This document shows positions 39,107 to 48,276 of a DNA stretch of 64,000 bases, one piece after another. Below the pieces are notes generated by a model. The model worked only from the letters and a program-made list of their open reading frames with translations, did no database searches and was not told the DNA's origin. The stretch comes from Actinomycetota bacterium (GTDB taxonomy: Bacteria > Actinomycetota > Thermoleophilia > Solirubrobacterales > JACPNS01), in the NCBI GenBank assembly GCA_016213645.1, contig JACQZY010000027.1, forward strand, positions 62,001 through 126,000, written 5' to 3'. Position 1 is the first letter of the stretch. Each line of letters starts with the position of its first letter. The translations under genes and the position numbers were made by a program.

Positions 39107-40602
39107 CGAATCTTCGCGAGCTTCTGGGGGGTGAGTCCGGGTGCCGGCCCGGCTTCGTCGGCTGTCGTTCCTTCGCCGGCCGGCCGGCCGCGCGCGGCGG
39201 TGGCGTCCGAGTCCGGGGATTGTGACACAGCCGTGATCGCTCGTTCGAATGCTGCCAGGTGGCCGGCGTAGCGGTTGCGCGGGTATTCGCCGGCGGTTTC
39301 GCGCTTGGCCATGAAGGCCCAATCGCTGGACTGCAGTGCCATAAGCTCGCGGGCAGCTCGAGCGGCTGACGCGCTCTCGGCGACCTCGGGCACGTGCCCG
39401 AGCGCGTCGAACAGCTCCAACTCCGCCGCACGCGTCTGCCAGGCGATGTCCGCCACCTCGGGGCAATCCCAGGTGGAGAGATCCTTGTGCTCGCCCCAGC
39501 TGGAGGTGCGGAGTTCGCGATCGACCGCCGGAATGCGCGCGACCGCTTCACCCAGCGTGGCCAGCTCCACTCCGGCGCCGGCGGCGCCTTCACAGACCGC
39601 CTCCAGCCACCAGGGACCCTCGTACCACCAGTGTCCGAGCAGCTCCGTGTCGATCGCAAAGACGCAAAGTCCGTCGCCGTTTCGCTGATCGGCATAGGCG
39701 TCCAGCCGCTCGCGTACGCGGACCAGAAATTCCCTCGCGTGCTCGCGTGCTTGAGACCGCGCCGCCTCGGGGTCCCAAGCGGCGCCGTGATTGGCCCGTG
39801 GCATCAGGCTGTGGATCGTGCGGTCGAAGCTTGAGCGGTAAGCGGCCGCCGACGGATAACCACGTTCGTGCCAGACCAGATCGACCGTCCGCCAGTCGAC
39901 GGGTGCCGCGACAAGACCACCGTCCAGCGCGACCGGCTCCAGGTTGTCCAGCGAGCCGGCGTCGTTGACCGCGGATTGATCCACACAGAAATGGGTCACG
40001 CCCGATCGCCGAAGATGACGCGTGACGACCGGCGACCAGGCACACTCGGGCAGCCAGATCCCGGACCCACCACCAAATCGCGTCGCGTGCGACTCCAAGC
40101 CGACGCTGAGCTGAAGATTCGCGCCAAAATCCGTCGCCAGCAACGGCATCACCGGATGCGTAGCCGGACCCCCAAGCAGTTCCGCCCGTCCGTCTCGCGA
40201 GAACGACGAAAAAAGCGCGTTGAAATCGCGATCGGCGTGCAAGAAGCGCTCGGCCGCACTGCGGTAGTCGGCAAGCTGGGGCTCCAGGGCAGCCGCTTGG
40301 TCTGGCTTGCCCACGGCCTTGAACGCCGCGATGTCCTCGCCAAATACGTACTCGCGCGAGTCGGCGAAGAACGCGAGCATGCGGTCGCCGGCGGCGTGGC
40401 GCATGCGCTCGAACTGGTCGGCCAGCACCGGCGTGACGCCAACGGTCACGGGCGCGCGCGACAGCACCGGCGCCAGCCGCAGATAGCTTTCGGCCACGCT
40501 CAGCCACAGCCACTCTTCACCGAACGGCCACGTGCCGAAGCTCTCCACGTACGGCATGTGCGTGTGCAGAACGATCGCCAGCTGGCCGCGCGGTCGGCTC
40601 AT
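39094..40602 (-). CDS. GH57 family 1,4-alpha-glucan branching-type enzyme (Rv3031-like)
   Basis: A 502-residue protein. The GH57 N-terminal motif LAIVLHTHMPYVE, the nucleophile Glu186 in WLPECAWSP and the acid/base Asp in FAIDTELLGHWW are present, followed by the DUF1957-type C-terminal helical region. GH57 branching enzymes transfer alpha-1,4 segments to alpha-1,6 positions. The ATG at 40602 fits the conserved start. The last ~45 residues are Pro/Ala/Gly-rich and disordered. It precedes the GT4 gene with overlap. Confidence 0.92.
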   Translation of the reverse strand: MSRPRGQLAIVLHTHMPYVESFGTWPFGEEWLWLSVAESYLRLAPVLSRAPVTVGVTPVLADQFERMRHAAGDRMLAFFADSREYVFGEDIAAFKAVGKPDQAAALEPQLADYRSAAERFLHADRDFNALFSSFSRDGRAELLGGPATHPVMPLLATDFGANLQLSVGLESHATRFGGGSGIWLPECAWSPVVTRHLRRSGVTHFCVDQSAVNDAGSLDNLEPVALDGGLVAAPVDWRTVDLVWHERGYPSAAAYRSSFDRTIHSLMPRANHGAAWDPEAARSQAREHAREFLVRVRERLDAYADQRNGDGLCVFAIDTELLGHWWYEGPWWLEAVCEGAAGAGVELATLGEAVARIPAVDRELRTSSWGEHKDLSTWDCPEVADIAWQTRAAELELFDALGHVPEVAESASAARAARELMALQSSDWAFMAKRETAGEYPRNRYAGHLAAFERAITAVSQSPDSDATAARGRPAGEGTTADEAGPAPGLTPQKLAKIRCAY

Positions 40603-40716
40603 CGGGGTGATGCTACGTCGTGGGGCCGGGACGATGGGACTGCCGCCACGCGTTCGGGCACGCACCCCTGCTCAACGCGGCCGACGACGGACTGCCCGGA
40701 CGCAGGCGCCTGTTGC

Positions 40717-41514
40717 TCAGCGCGGCCGCCGGCAGACCGCCAGAAAATCCAACGCGGCGTCAAGCCTCTGTTCCCCGGGCTCGCGCTCAAGCTTGAAATC
40801 ACGCTCGCTGATCGCCGGGGTGAAGCGGTCGTAGAAGAGTTTGCTGATGCGCAGCTTCTTGTGGATCGCGTCCCAACCGGCGTGGCGGATGACCAGCTCG
40901 TGAAGGCGCAGCTTGCGCGTGTGGAACAGGCCGTAGATCGTCACATCGGCGAAAACCTCCTCGCAGAGCTCGCGAAACTCGCCGGCGCGGTACTCCTTGA
41001 CGTGCCACGGATTGTCCGACTTGTCGGCGCCGGGGCCGGCCAAGGTGAGCAGGTTGGGAGTCGAGACGTAGACCTCTCCGCCCGGTTCGAGCATCGAAGC
41101 GAAGTGGCGCAGCATCCCAGCAGGATCTTCGACGTGCTCGATCGTCTGTAGAAAGACGACGGCGTCGGCGGGTTCGCGATACATCTGAACAAGTTCGCGC
41201 ACGATCGCGACCTTCTCCCCCGCGTACTTCGCCTTCGCATGCTCAAAGGCCTCGGGATTTGCGTCGACACCGGTGACATGCGCGGCGCGGGTGGCCAGCA
41301 CGGCGCTGCCGTATCCCTCGCCGCAGGCCATGTCCACGACGCGTTTGCCCGCGAGCCGCTCGGCAATCCACTTGTAGACGACCAAGTGCCGCCGGTACCA
41401 GTAGTTCTCTTCAGGCAGATCTGGCAGCGTTCGTTCGCCGGTGAGTTCGAGTGGCGGAACGCCCTCGGGCTGGTCGAGCTGGACGTATACGGGAGTGTCT
41501 GACGTGTTTGTCAT
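40717..41514 (-). CDS. SAM-dependent methyltransferase of the Rv3030 family
   Basis: A 265-residue enzyme with LTGERTLPDL and ENYWYRRHLVVY near the N-terminus, which closely match mycobacterial Rv3030. The SAM motif is VVDMACGEGYGSAVL, with FLQTIEHVEDP further on. In mycobacteria this gene precedes GH57 and GT4 in the methylglucose lipopolysaccharide locus; the same order and orientation is found here, with a 114-bp gap. The likely role is methylation of a polysaccharide sugar. Confidence 0.9.
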   Translation of the reverse strand: MTNTSDTPVYVQLDQPEGVPPLELTGERTLPDLPEENYWYRRHLVVYKWIAERLAGKRVVDMACGEGYGSAVLATRAAHVTGVDANPEAFEHAKAKYAGEKVAIVRELVQMYREPADAVVFLQTIEHVEDPAGMLRHFASMLEPGGEVYVSTPNLLTLAGPGADKSDNPWHVKEYRAGEFRELCEEVFADVTIYGLFHTRKLRLHELVIRHAGWDAIHKKLRISKLFYDRFTPAISERDFKLEREPGEQRLDAALDFLAVCRRPR

Positions 41515-41540
41515 CGGTCGGCCACTATAGTTGCGCGGCC

Positions 41541-42473
41541 ATGAGCCTAAGCACGGAAGACATCAAGGACGCGAACATCAAGTACCACGACGCGGCGGCC
41601 GACGAGTACGACGCGAAGTGGGGAATTGACTACGGCCCGATCGGCAAAACCCAGGTCGCGCTGAAGACGCGCAAGGTGCTGGGCCGCGAGCCGTCCTTTG
41701 CGCGCGCGCTCGAAATCGGCTCTGGCACTGGCTACTTCTCGCTGAACATGATGCAGAACGGTGTGATCGACGAGGTCGTTTGCAGCGATATCTCCGACGG
41801 GATGCTGAAGGTGGTCGATCGCTCGGCCGAAATGCTTGGGTTTTCAGACCGTGTGACGACGCTGCACACCGAGGCAGAGGAATTCCCGTTTGAGGACGAG
41901 TCTTTCGACCTGGTGTTCGGCCACGCGGTGCTGCATCACCTGCCGGACCTTCAGGCTTCTTTTGACGAATTCTTCCGCCTGCTCAAGCCCGGCGGGATGA
42001 TCTTTTTTGCCGGTGAACCATCGGCCACCGGCGACCGCCTCGCGCGCCACCCAAAGACCGCCGGCCACCGGCTCTCTCCGCTCTGGCGCCGTGCGCTGCG
42101 GGTGCGCCGCGCTTCCGAGCACGCCGCGAGCAACGGCAACGGCGCCGCGCGCGACGCCGCCTACGAAGAGGGCCACGCAATGGAGCACCTTGTGGATGTT
42201 CACGCCTTCAAGCCCGGCGATCTGACCGACTTTGCGAAGACCGCCGGATTCGATGAGGTTCGCGTTGTCGGCGAAGAACTGTCCGCGAACTGGTTCGGCT
42301 GGTTCAATCGCGCACTCGAAGCCGATGGACTGCCCGAGGACATCCCCAACGTCTGGCGTCAGTACGCCTACCGCGGCTATCTGGGCTTCCAGTGGTTCGA
42401 CCGCGTCGCCCTGGAAGGGCGCCTGCCGGCGAGCATCTTCTACAACCTGATGATCGGCGCGCGCAAGCCGTAG
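41541..42473 (+). CDS. Class I SAM-dependent methyltransferase
   Basis: A 310-residue enzyme. The SAM motif is ALEIGSGTGYFSLNM, then FDLVFGHAVLHHLPD and LLKPGGMIFFAGEPS. It is divergent from the Rv3030-like gene by only 26 bp, so the two promoters must overlap or lie inside coding sequence. A hydrophilic insert (~190-215) and a C-terminal region of unknown role follow the core. The acceptor is unknown. Confidence 0.85.
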   Translation: MSLSTEDIKDANIKYHDAAADEYDAKWGIDYGPIGKTQVALKTRKVLGREPSFARALEIGSGTGYFSLNMMQNGVIDEVVCSDISDGMLKVVDRSAEMLGFSDRVTTLHTEAEEFPFEDESFDLVFGHAVLHHLPDLQASFDEFFRLLKPGGMIFFAGEPSATGDRLARHPKTAGHRLSPLWRRALRVRRASEHAASNGNGAARDAAYEEGHAMEHLVDVHAFKPGDLTDFAKTAGFDEVRVVGEELSANWFGWFNRALEADGLPEDIPNVWRQYAYRGYLGFQWFDRVALEGRLPASIFYNLMIGARKP

Positions 42474-42491
42474 TGCTCGCGCGACCGGCGG

Positions 42492-42815
42492 CTACTCGCC
42501 GGGACCGATCTTCACCGGCAGCCCGTTGGCCGCCCACATGCCGATGCCGCCCTTGAGGTTGAGTGCCTTCGCCCCCGGGTGTGTCTGGGCGTAAATGTCG
42601 CCTGCGGTCTGCGAGCGCACGCCCGAAGCACACTGGAAGATCGTCAGCGGGGCGTCGCCGACGAGGTGCGGATCGGTCTCGTACTCGGAAAGCGGCACCA
42701 GCTCGGCGCCGGGAATCCGCATCTCGTCCCATTCGTACGCCTCGCGCACGTCGATCAGGCGAGCGCCTTCTTCTTCGATCAGGCGCTGGGCCTCTTGAGC
42801 GGTCACCTCGTCCAC
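42492..42815 (-). CDS. Single-domain rhodanese (sulfurtransferase)
   Basis: A 107-residue rhodanese. The active-site loop is Cys62-ASGVRS, and the typical ARLIDVREAYEWD and LKGGIGMWAANGLPV are present. It moves sulfane sulfur between thiols in the cytosol. Convergent with the methyltransferase gene, 18 bp apart. Confidence 0.9.
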   Translation of the reverse strand: MDEVTAQEAQRLIEEEGARLIDVREAYEWDEMRIPGAELVPLSEYETDPHLVGDAPLTIFQCASGVRSQTAGDIYAQTHPGAKALNLKGGIGMWAANGLPVKIGPGE

Positions 42816-42843
42816 GGCGCGAACGATATCGCGAGGATCGCCG

Positions 42844-42929
42844 CGAGCGGGCGGTCATGCCGAGACTCGCGCGCCGGCCGGCAGCCGCGCCACGAGCGGG
42901 CGGTCATGCCAGGCCTCTGCGCCGGCCGG
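42844..42929. repeat. Two direct repeats between the rhodanese gene and hisC
   Basis: CGAGCGGGCGGTCATGCC occurs at 42844-42861 and 42893-42910, and each copy is followed 10 or 9 bases later by CGCCGGCCGG. The unit is ~38 bp with a 49-bp period. It lies just upstream of the rhodanese start and after hisC. The origin is unknown. Confidence 0.75.
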
Positions 42930-42956
42930 AGTGCGCGCCGCGAGTAGGCAGCCTGC

Positions 42957-44069
42957 CTACTCGAAGCCGTTGGCCAGCCGGTCGATCGCGGCGGCGAAGT
43001 ACTGGTTTTCCTCGTCGTTGCCGCAGGTGACGCGGAAGGCTTCCGGCGCGCCGAACCCGTCCAGCGCCCGCACGGCCACGCCCAACTTGAGCAGACTCTG
43101 CTCAACCCCCGCCCCGCTGCCGCCTGACGCCTCCGCGAACACGAAATTGGCGCGAGAAGCGATCGGCTTGTGGCCGGCCAGTGCCAGCCACTTGAAGATC
43201 TGCATGCGAGCGCCCTTTACATGAGCCACTCGGCGCGCGATCTGATCAGCGGAATCCGACGCCGACAGCGAGGCCAGCGCCGCAACCTGCGCCAAGCTGT
43301 TGACGTTGAAGATGCCGCGCACGCGGTCGATCGCGGCGGCGGCGGCCGGAGCAGCCAGCGCATACCCAATGCGCAATCCCGCCAGCCCGTAGACCTTGCT
43401 GAAGGTTCTGAGCACGACCACGTTCGGCAGTCCCTCGCGCACCAGCTGCGGACCCTCCGGCTCGTCGTCTCCCTCGGCGTACTCGGCGTATGCCTCGTCA
43501 AGCACGCAGAGCACGTGTGGCGGCAGCCCTTCCACAAACGCGCGCAGATCCGCACGCGGCGCCAGCAGGCCCGTTGGATTGTTCGGATTCGCGACGTAGA
43601 CAATCCTCGTGCTGGCGTAGACCGCGGCGCGCAGCGCGTCAAGGTCTACGCTGCGATCCGCCGACAGGGGAACCGGCCTGGCCTCGGCCCCGGTGCTTGC
43701 GCATGCCGCCACGTAGGTGGGAAACGATGGCCACGGATACACGCCGTTGTCGCCGTTTTCAAGCACCGTCAGCGCCGCCAGGCGGATCAGCTCGTCTGCG
43801 CCGTTGCCGAGCACGACGTTCTCGGCCGTCAGCCCATAACGCACCGCGATTGCGGCACGAAGTTCCGGCGCCGCGCTGTCCGGGTAGCGGCGCAACTCGT
43901 CCGGATCGGCGCCGAAGACGGCCAGCCGCGCCGCTTCGAGGGGGCCAAACGCTCCCTCATTGGACGCCAGCTTGTAGATCCGCTCCAGACCCAGCTCCGC
44001 GCGCAGACGTTCCACGGGTGCCTGGGCCACGTACGGCTTGAGATCTTTGATGTGCGGCCTAAAAGGCAT
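42957..44069 (-). CDS. hisC: Histidinol-phosphate aminotransferase
   Basis: A 370-residue fold type I PLP enzyme. It has LASNEGAFGP, YVANPNNPTGLLAPR, LDEAYAEYAEG and the PLP lysine in RTFSKVYGLAGLRIGY. It converts histidinol phosphate and 2-oxoglutarate to imidazole acetol phosphate and Glu. No other his genes are nearby, so a related aromatic or phenylalanine aminotransferase role is possible. Confidence 0.88.
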   Translation of the reverse strand: MPFRPHIKDLKPYVAQAPVERLRAELGLERIYKLASNEGAFGPLEAARLAVFGADPDELRRYPDSAAPELRAAIAVRYGLTAENVVLGNGADELIRLAALTVLENGDNGVYPWPSFPTYVAACASTGAEARPVPLSADRSVDLDALRAAVYASTRIVYVANPNNPTGLLAPRADLRAFVEGLPPHVLCVLDEAYAEYAEGDDEPEGPQLVREGLPNVVVLRTFSKVYGLAGLRIGYALAAPAAAAAIDRVRGIFNVNSLAQVAALASLSASDSADQIARRVAHVKGARMQIFKWLALAGHKPIASRANFVFAEASGGSGAGVEQSLLKLGVAVRALDGFGAPEAFRVTCGNDEENQYFAAAIDRLANGFE

Positions 44070-44105
44070 GCGCGCAGCCTAAAGGCGGCGGCGGCGCGGC
44101 GCGTC

Positions 44106-44879
44106 TCAGCGTGTGCCCATGCGCCGAAAAACGGCGGCGGCCAGCGGTATGGATACGACGAGAATCGCGATCGACCACACGACAGAAGCGGTCACGGTAT
44201 TGCCGACGGGTTGGTCAAGCGTGAGCGCGCGAACCGCGTCCACGACCTGTGTGACCGGTTGGTTTTCGGCGAACGCACGTAGCGCGCCCGGCATCGTGTC
44301 GGTCTTCACGAACGCGCTGCTGACGAACGTCAGCGGGAGGATCACCACAAACGAAAGCTGCTGCAACGCCTCGACCTTCGGCACGGCCAGCGCCATCAGC
44401 GCACCCACCCACGAGATCGCGAAGCTGAACACCAACATCAGCGCCAGCGCGGCCGACCAATCCGCCACCGAGCCTCCGGGGCGGTAACCGACAAGCAATC
44501 CGACGAGGATCATCACCACGATCGTGAAGGCATTGCGCAGCAGGTCCGCCAGCGTGCGCCCCGTTAGTACCGCCGATCGCGCCATCGGCAAAGAGAAGAA
44601 CCTATCCACGATCCCCTTTTCCAGATCATTCGCCAACGTCATCGCCGTGGTCAGCGCGCCGAAGGCGATCGTCTGCACGAAGATGCCGGCCATCAGGTAG
44701 TTCACGTAGGTGGTTTCTCCCACGTCGATCGCGCCGCCGAAGACGTAGCGGAACATCAACACGAACATGACCGGCGAAATCGTGATTCCGGCCAGAATCT
44801 CGGGACTGCGAAAACTGTGCGTCAGCGACCTGCGAAAGAGTACGGCCGTGTCGTTGTACATCGCCGATATTCCGCTCAT
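44106..44879 (-). CDS. ABC-2 type transporter permease (DrrB-like)
   Basis: A 257-residue permease with six predicted helices and the ABC-2 signature region (VILPLTFVSSAFVKTDTMPG, then NPVTQ-like QPVTQVVDAVRAL). It pairs with the ATPase encoded just upstream, overlapping by four bases. The DrrAB type exports drugs or lipids such as daunorubicin or phthiocerol; the substrate here is unknown. Confidence 0.9.
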   Translation of the reverse strand: MSGISAMYNDTAVLFRRSLTHSFRSPEILAGITISPVMFVLMFRYVFGGAIDVGETTYVNYLMAGIFVQTIAFGALTTAMTLANDLEKGIVDRFFSLPMARSAVLTGRTLADLLRNAFTIVVMILVGLLVGYRPGGSVADWSAALALMLVFSFAISWVGALMALAVPKVEALQQLSFVVILPLTFVSSAFVKTDTMPGALRAFAENQPVTQVVDAVRALTLDQPVGNTVTASVVWSIAILVVSIPLAAAVFRRMGTR

Positions 44880-45892
44880 TCGCGGCCCTCCCGCAAAGCG
44901 TCGCCGGCGTCTTCGGCGTGCTGCCCGGTCAGCGTGAGAAAGACATCATCGAGCGTGGGCCGGTGCACGGTGACCTCGTCCAGCGTGAAACCGTCGCGAT
45001 CAAGCGTCTGGATCAGTTCGGCGATTTCCACCGGTCCGCGCGTCAGCGCCACGCTGATCGTGCCTTCCGCCTCACCGGCGCCCGCCACCTCCACGCCCGC
45101 AGCTGTGAGCCGAGCTGAGGCATGCGCGGTTCGCGCCGGGTCAACCAGACGCAGCTCCAGACGTTCGCCGCCGATCTCGTCCTTCAACGTGTCGCTGGTG
45201 CCGCGCGCGATCACGCGGCCGTGGTCGATCACGATGATTTCGTCGGCGAGCGCGTCTGCCTCGTCGAGGTATTGAGTCGTGAGCAGCACGGTGGTGCCCT
45301 GGGCCACCAATTCCTCGATCAACTCCCACATGCCCAGCCGGCTGCGGGGGTCGAGCCCGGTGGTCGGCTCATCCAGGAAGAGCACTTCCGGATTGGCGAT
45401 CAGGCTGGCCGCCAGATCAAGGCGGCGACGCATACCGCCGGAATAGGTGCCGGCGCGACGGTCCGCGTCATCGGCCAGTTCGAAGCGCGCGAGCAGCTCG
45501 ACGGCGCGATCCGCGGCGGCGGCTTTTTGCATGCGCGCGAGCCGACCGATCATGATCAGATTCTCGCGGCCGGTCAGCAGTTCGTCGATCGCCGTGAACT
45601 GTCCGGTCAGTCCGATCCTGGCACGCACCGCGCCGGGACTGCGGGCGATGTCGTGGCCCGCCACCGTCGCGCTGCCACCGTCCGGCTTCAACAGCGTGGT
45701 AAGAATGCGCACCGTCGTCGTTTTGCCGGCGCCGTTGGGTCCCAGCAGGGCTGTCACGGTTCCGCGTTCGACGGTCAGATCCACACCGGCCACCGCGCAC
45801 GTCTCGCCAAAGTTCTTCGTCAGGCCGGTGGCGAGAATCGCGGCCTCGGCGTCTTCGACGACCGTTTGGGCAGTGAATGGCGCAGTACTCAC
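44876..45892 (-). CDS. ABC transporter ATP-binding protein (DrrA-like)
   Basis: A 338-residue ATPase. Walker A is GPNGAGKTTTVRIL, the signature is YSGGMRRRLDLAAS and Walker B is LFLDEPTTGLDPRSR. The C-terminal extension (~240-338), with a DDVFLTLTG segment, is of the daunorubicin-resistance DrrA type. It is translationally coupled to the permease (ATGA). Confidence 0.93.
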   Translation of the reverse strand: MSTAPFTAQTVVEDAEAAILATGLTKNFGETCAVAGVDLTVERGTVTALLGPNGAGKTTTVRILTTLLKPDGGSATVAGHDIARSPGAVRARIGLTGQFTAIDELLTGRENLIMIGRLARMQKAAAADRAVELLARFELADDADRRAGTYSGGMRRRLDLAASLIANPEVLFLDEPTTGLDPRSRLGMWELIEELVAQGTTVLLTTQYLDEADALADEIIVIDHGRVIARGTSDTLKDEIGGERLELRLVDPARTAHASARLTAAGVEVAGAGEAEGTISVALTRGPVEIAELIQTLDRDGFTLDEVTVHRPTLDDVFLTLTGQHAEDAGDALREGRE

Positions 45893-46021
45893 GAAGTCGT
45901 CAGGCTAACCGGCCGCATCGCCGCGCAAGCCGGTTCGGCCCGATCATCCCAGATTCCGGCCACACCACGACATCCGCGGCGGCGCGCGAGCCGACACTTC
46001 CCGCGCATCCCGGAATGCGGA

Positions 46022-47509
46022 TCAAACCACGATCGCCGCGCCGCCCCGGCGCGGGTCGCCGGCGGCTTCCATCGCGCCGGTCACGGGGTCGCGGCCGACG
46101 GCCTGGCAGCCACCGAAGAAGAGGTTCGTGCGATCCCAATGTACGACCGGCGTGCCGCTCTGCTCGATGCGAGTGAGCGCCTCGACATCGGCGCCCGGCT
46201 CGGCCTGCACCCTGCCGTCCTCGTAGTGCACGCGGGCGGCGTGAATCGCGCGTTCCACACTCATACCGTGGTCGATCATGTTGACGATCGTCTGCAACAC
46301 GGCAGATCGAATGCGGTTTGATCCGGCCGATCCGACCACCACGACCGGCCGGCCGTCTTCGATCACGATCGTCGGCGCCATCATCGAGGTCACGCGCTGA
46401 CCGCCCGGTGTGTTTTCCACTCCGAGCGGATTGAGGTCCATCTCTCCGAGCATGTTGTTCAGCGACAGCCCGGTGCCGGGCACGATCACTCCCGATCCGG
46501 AACCGTTTGAACACGTACAGCTGACGGCCATACCATCGGCGTCGAGCACGGAGATGTGCGTGGTGGAGCCCACGGCGTCCTCACCGCTGGAGAGGAAACG
46601 ATCCCAGAAGCCTTCGGTGGAAAGGCCGCGCACGAAGTCCTCGTCGCGACCGCGGTTGGCAAAGTCCATCGCCGCTACAAGCTCGGCCACGCCGACGCCC
46701 TCCCTGCGAGACAGGTGCATCAGGCTGTCGGCGATCAACAGTCCACCGGAAGACGGCGGCGGGTTTGTGACCACGCGCCGTCCGCGATAAACGGTTTCGC
46801 CCGGCGCGCGGTCGATCACGCTGTAAGCGGCAAGGTCGTCAGACGTGATCGTGCCGCCGTTTTCCCCCATGAACTCCGCCACGCGTTGCGCGATATCGCC
46901 TGTGTAAAACGGATCCGGACCCTCCTCCGCGAGCCGCTCGATCGCCTCGCCGAAATCGACGAACTTGAGAACCTCGCCGGCCAGCGGCACCTGCCCGTGC
47001 GGCGCGTAGATCGCCCGGCCCTCCGGCCAATGCGTGAGGATCGGCGTGAGGATGCGGTATAGAAACTCGTGCACGTCACTGGTCGGCACGCCTTCCCGCG
47101 AGAGCCGCACCGCCGGGGCCGCCAGCTCGCGCATCGGCATCGTGCCAAACCGCCGCAGCGCCTCCCAAACTCCCGCCGGTGTGCCGTACACGCCGCAGCT
47201 TGCGGCACCGCCGTTGAACTGCTGCAACGCCCCGGAAAAATCCACCATGAACTCCACCTGGTCGGCCTGTGGCGCCACGACCGCCGGGGCCGAGACGAAG
47301 AAGTCCAGCAAGCGCACCTCGCCGCCCGGCAGGTGCACCAGCATGAAGCCGCCCGCGCCCATTCCCGTAAGCGGCGACTCGGCGATAAACGACGTAAGGA
47401 TCGCCGCCACCGCCGCGTCCACGGCGTTGCCGCCCTCGCGCAGAACGTCGGCACCGGCTTTCGCCGTCAGCGGATGGCCCGCCGCAATCGCCCCGCGTAC
47501 GGTCGTCAT
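46022..47509 (-). CDS. ggt: Gamma-glutamyltransferase family protein
   Basis: A 495-residue Ntn-hydrolase precursor. The autocatalytic nucleophile is Thr316 in VGSTTHISVLD, followed by GSGVIVPGTGLSLNNML. It would cleave gamma-glutamyl bonds as in glutathione or mycothiol-like thiols. There is no signal peptide, unlike the classic periplasmic enzyme, so the protein is probably cytosolic. Its ATG overlaps the vapC-like stop by four bases. Confidence 0.9.
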   Translation of the reverse strand: MTTVRGAIAAGHPLTAKAGADVLREGGNAVDAAVAAILTSFIAESPLTGMGAGGFMLVHLPGGEVRLLDFFVSAPAVVAPQADQVEFMVDFSGALQQFNGGAASCGVYGTPAGVWEALRRFGTMPMRELAAPAVRLSREGVPTSDVHEFLYRILTPILTHWPEGRAIYAPHGQVPLAGEVLKFVDFGEAIERLAEEGPDPFYTGDIAQRVAEFMGENGGTITSDDLAAYSVIDRAPGETVYRGRRVVTNPPPSSGGLLIADSLMHLSRREGVGVAELVAAMDFANRGRDEDFVRGLSTEGFWDRFLSSGEDAVGSTTHISVLDADGMAVSCTCSNGSGSGVIVPGTGLSLNNMLGEMDLNPLGVENTPGGQRVTSMMAPTIVIEDGRPVVVVGSAGSNRIRSAVLQTIVNMIDHGMSVERAIHAARVHYEDGRVQAEPGADVEALTRIEQSGTPVVHWDRTNLFFGGCQAVGRDPVTGAMEAAGDPRRGGAAIVV

Positions 47510-47928
47510 CGCCGCGAATCCAATCCCGGGGCCAACACCGGAAGCGCATTTCGCCGTGCAGCATCCAACAGGCGATCGTCGTAGGAGACAAACAGGTCGG
47601 CATCGACCATCGCCGCGGAAGCGCAGTGAATCGCGTCGAGGCTTCGCATCTCGTCGGGCCCGATGCGACGAGCCAGCGACACGATCTCATGTGAAACCGG
47701 ACAGGCACTGATGCCCGATAGGGCATCGACCTCGCGCGGCACCGCGTCTGCATAGCCACACACCGCAGCCACTCGCCTTAGCGCACGCGTCACCTCTACC
47801 CAAGCGAGCGTGGAGGTGACCAACTCACTGCGCGTTGATTGCTCTGCTATCCATTGCCGAAACGGTCTGGAATGCCGCTCATCGAGCACTCGCTTCAGGA
47901 TCGCACTTGAGTCCAGATATACGACCAT
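47506..47928 (-). CDS. PIN-domain toxin (VapC family)
   Basis: A 140-residue PIN-domain RNase. The acidic metal site is Asp6 (VVYLDSSA), Glu45 (WVEVTRA), Asp98 (SLDAIHCAS) and Asp117/118 (VSYDDRL). VapC toxins cut specific RNAs when freed from VapB. The antitoxin gene is 12 bp upstream. Its stop is fused (ATGA) to the start of the ggt gene, which is unusual for a toxin gene. Confidence 0.9.
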   Translation of the reverse strand: MVVYLDSSAILKRVLDERHSRPFRQWIAEQSTRSELVTSTLAWVEVTRALRRVAAVCGYADAVPREVDALSGISACPVSHEIVSLARRIGPDEMRSLDAIHCASAAMVDADLFVSYDDRLLDAARRNALPVLAPGLDSRR

Positions 47929-47940
47929 CGCTCACACAAA

Positions 47941-48213
47941 TCAGATGCGATCTTCGCGGTCGAGCAAGTCGAGTGAATTAAGCCCGTCGGGCAACTGGAT
48001 CGTCTCGATGTCGTGCTTGAACGGAGTGCGAGGCGGGATCACCGTTTCGCGAAGTGATGCTCGATTCGGAGCGCCCGCGGTACCGCGTTCCGGTTCGGCC
48101 AGATAGCGGTCCACGGCCTGGCGAATGATGTCCTGCTGAGAACGGCCGGTACGAACGGACTCGGCCTTCACGGCCGCCGTCGCCGACTCACTCAGTCGAA
48201 GGTTCATTGCCAT
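47941..48213 (-). CDS. VapB-type antitoxin (ribbon-helix-helix)
   Basis: A 90-residue protein. The N-terminal ~45 residues (MNLRLSESATAAVKAESVRT, DIIRQAVDRYL) form a MetJ/Arc ribbon-helix-helix DNA-binding domain; the polar remainder would wrap the toxin. It is upstream of the PIN toxin and likely represses the operon. Confidence 0.87.
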   Translation of the reverse strand: MAMNLRLSESATAAVKAESVRTGRSQQDIIRQAVDRYLAEPERGTAGAPNRASLRETVIPPRTPFKHDIETIQLPDGLNSLDLLDREDRI

Positions 48214-48276
48214 AAACTCATGGTACCGTTTTGGTACCGATTCTGCACCGTCGCTATGACGACCTGCCGCGTGCGG

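Noticed and set aside
40669-40728. Repeated TGCTCAACGCGGCCG / TGCTCAGCGCGGCCG at the 3' end of the Rv3030-like gene
   Set aside because: Probably a small duplication of the gene end in a GC-rich gap; too short to interpret.
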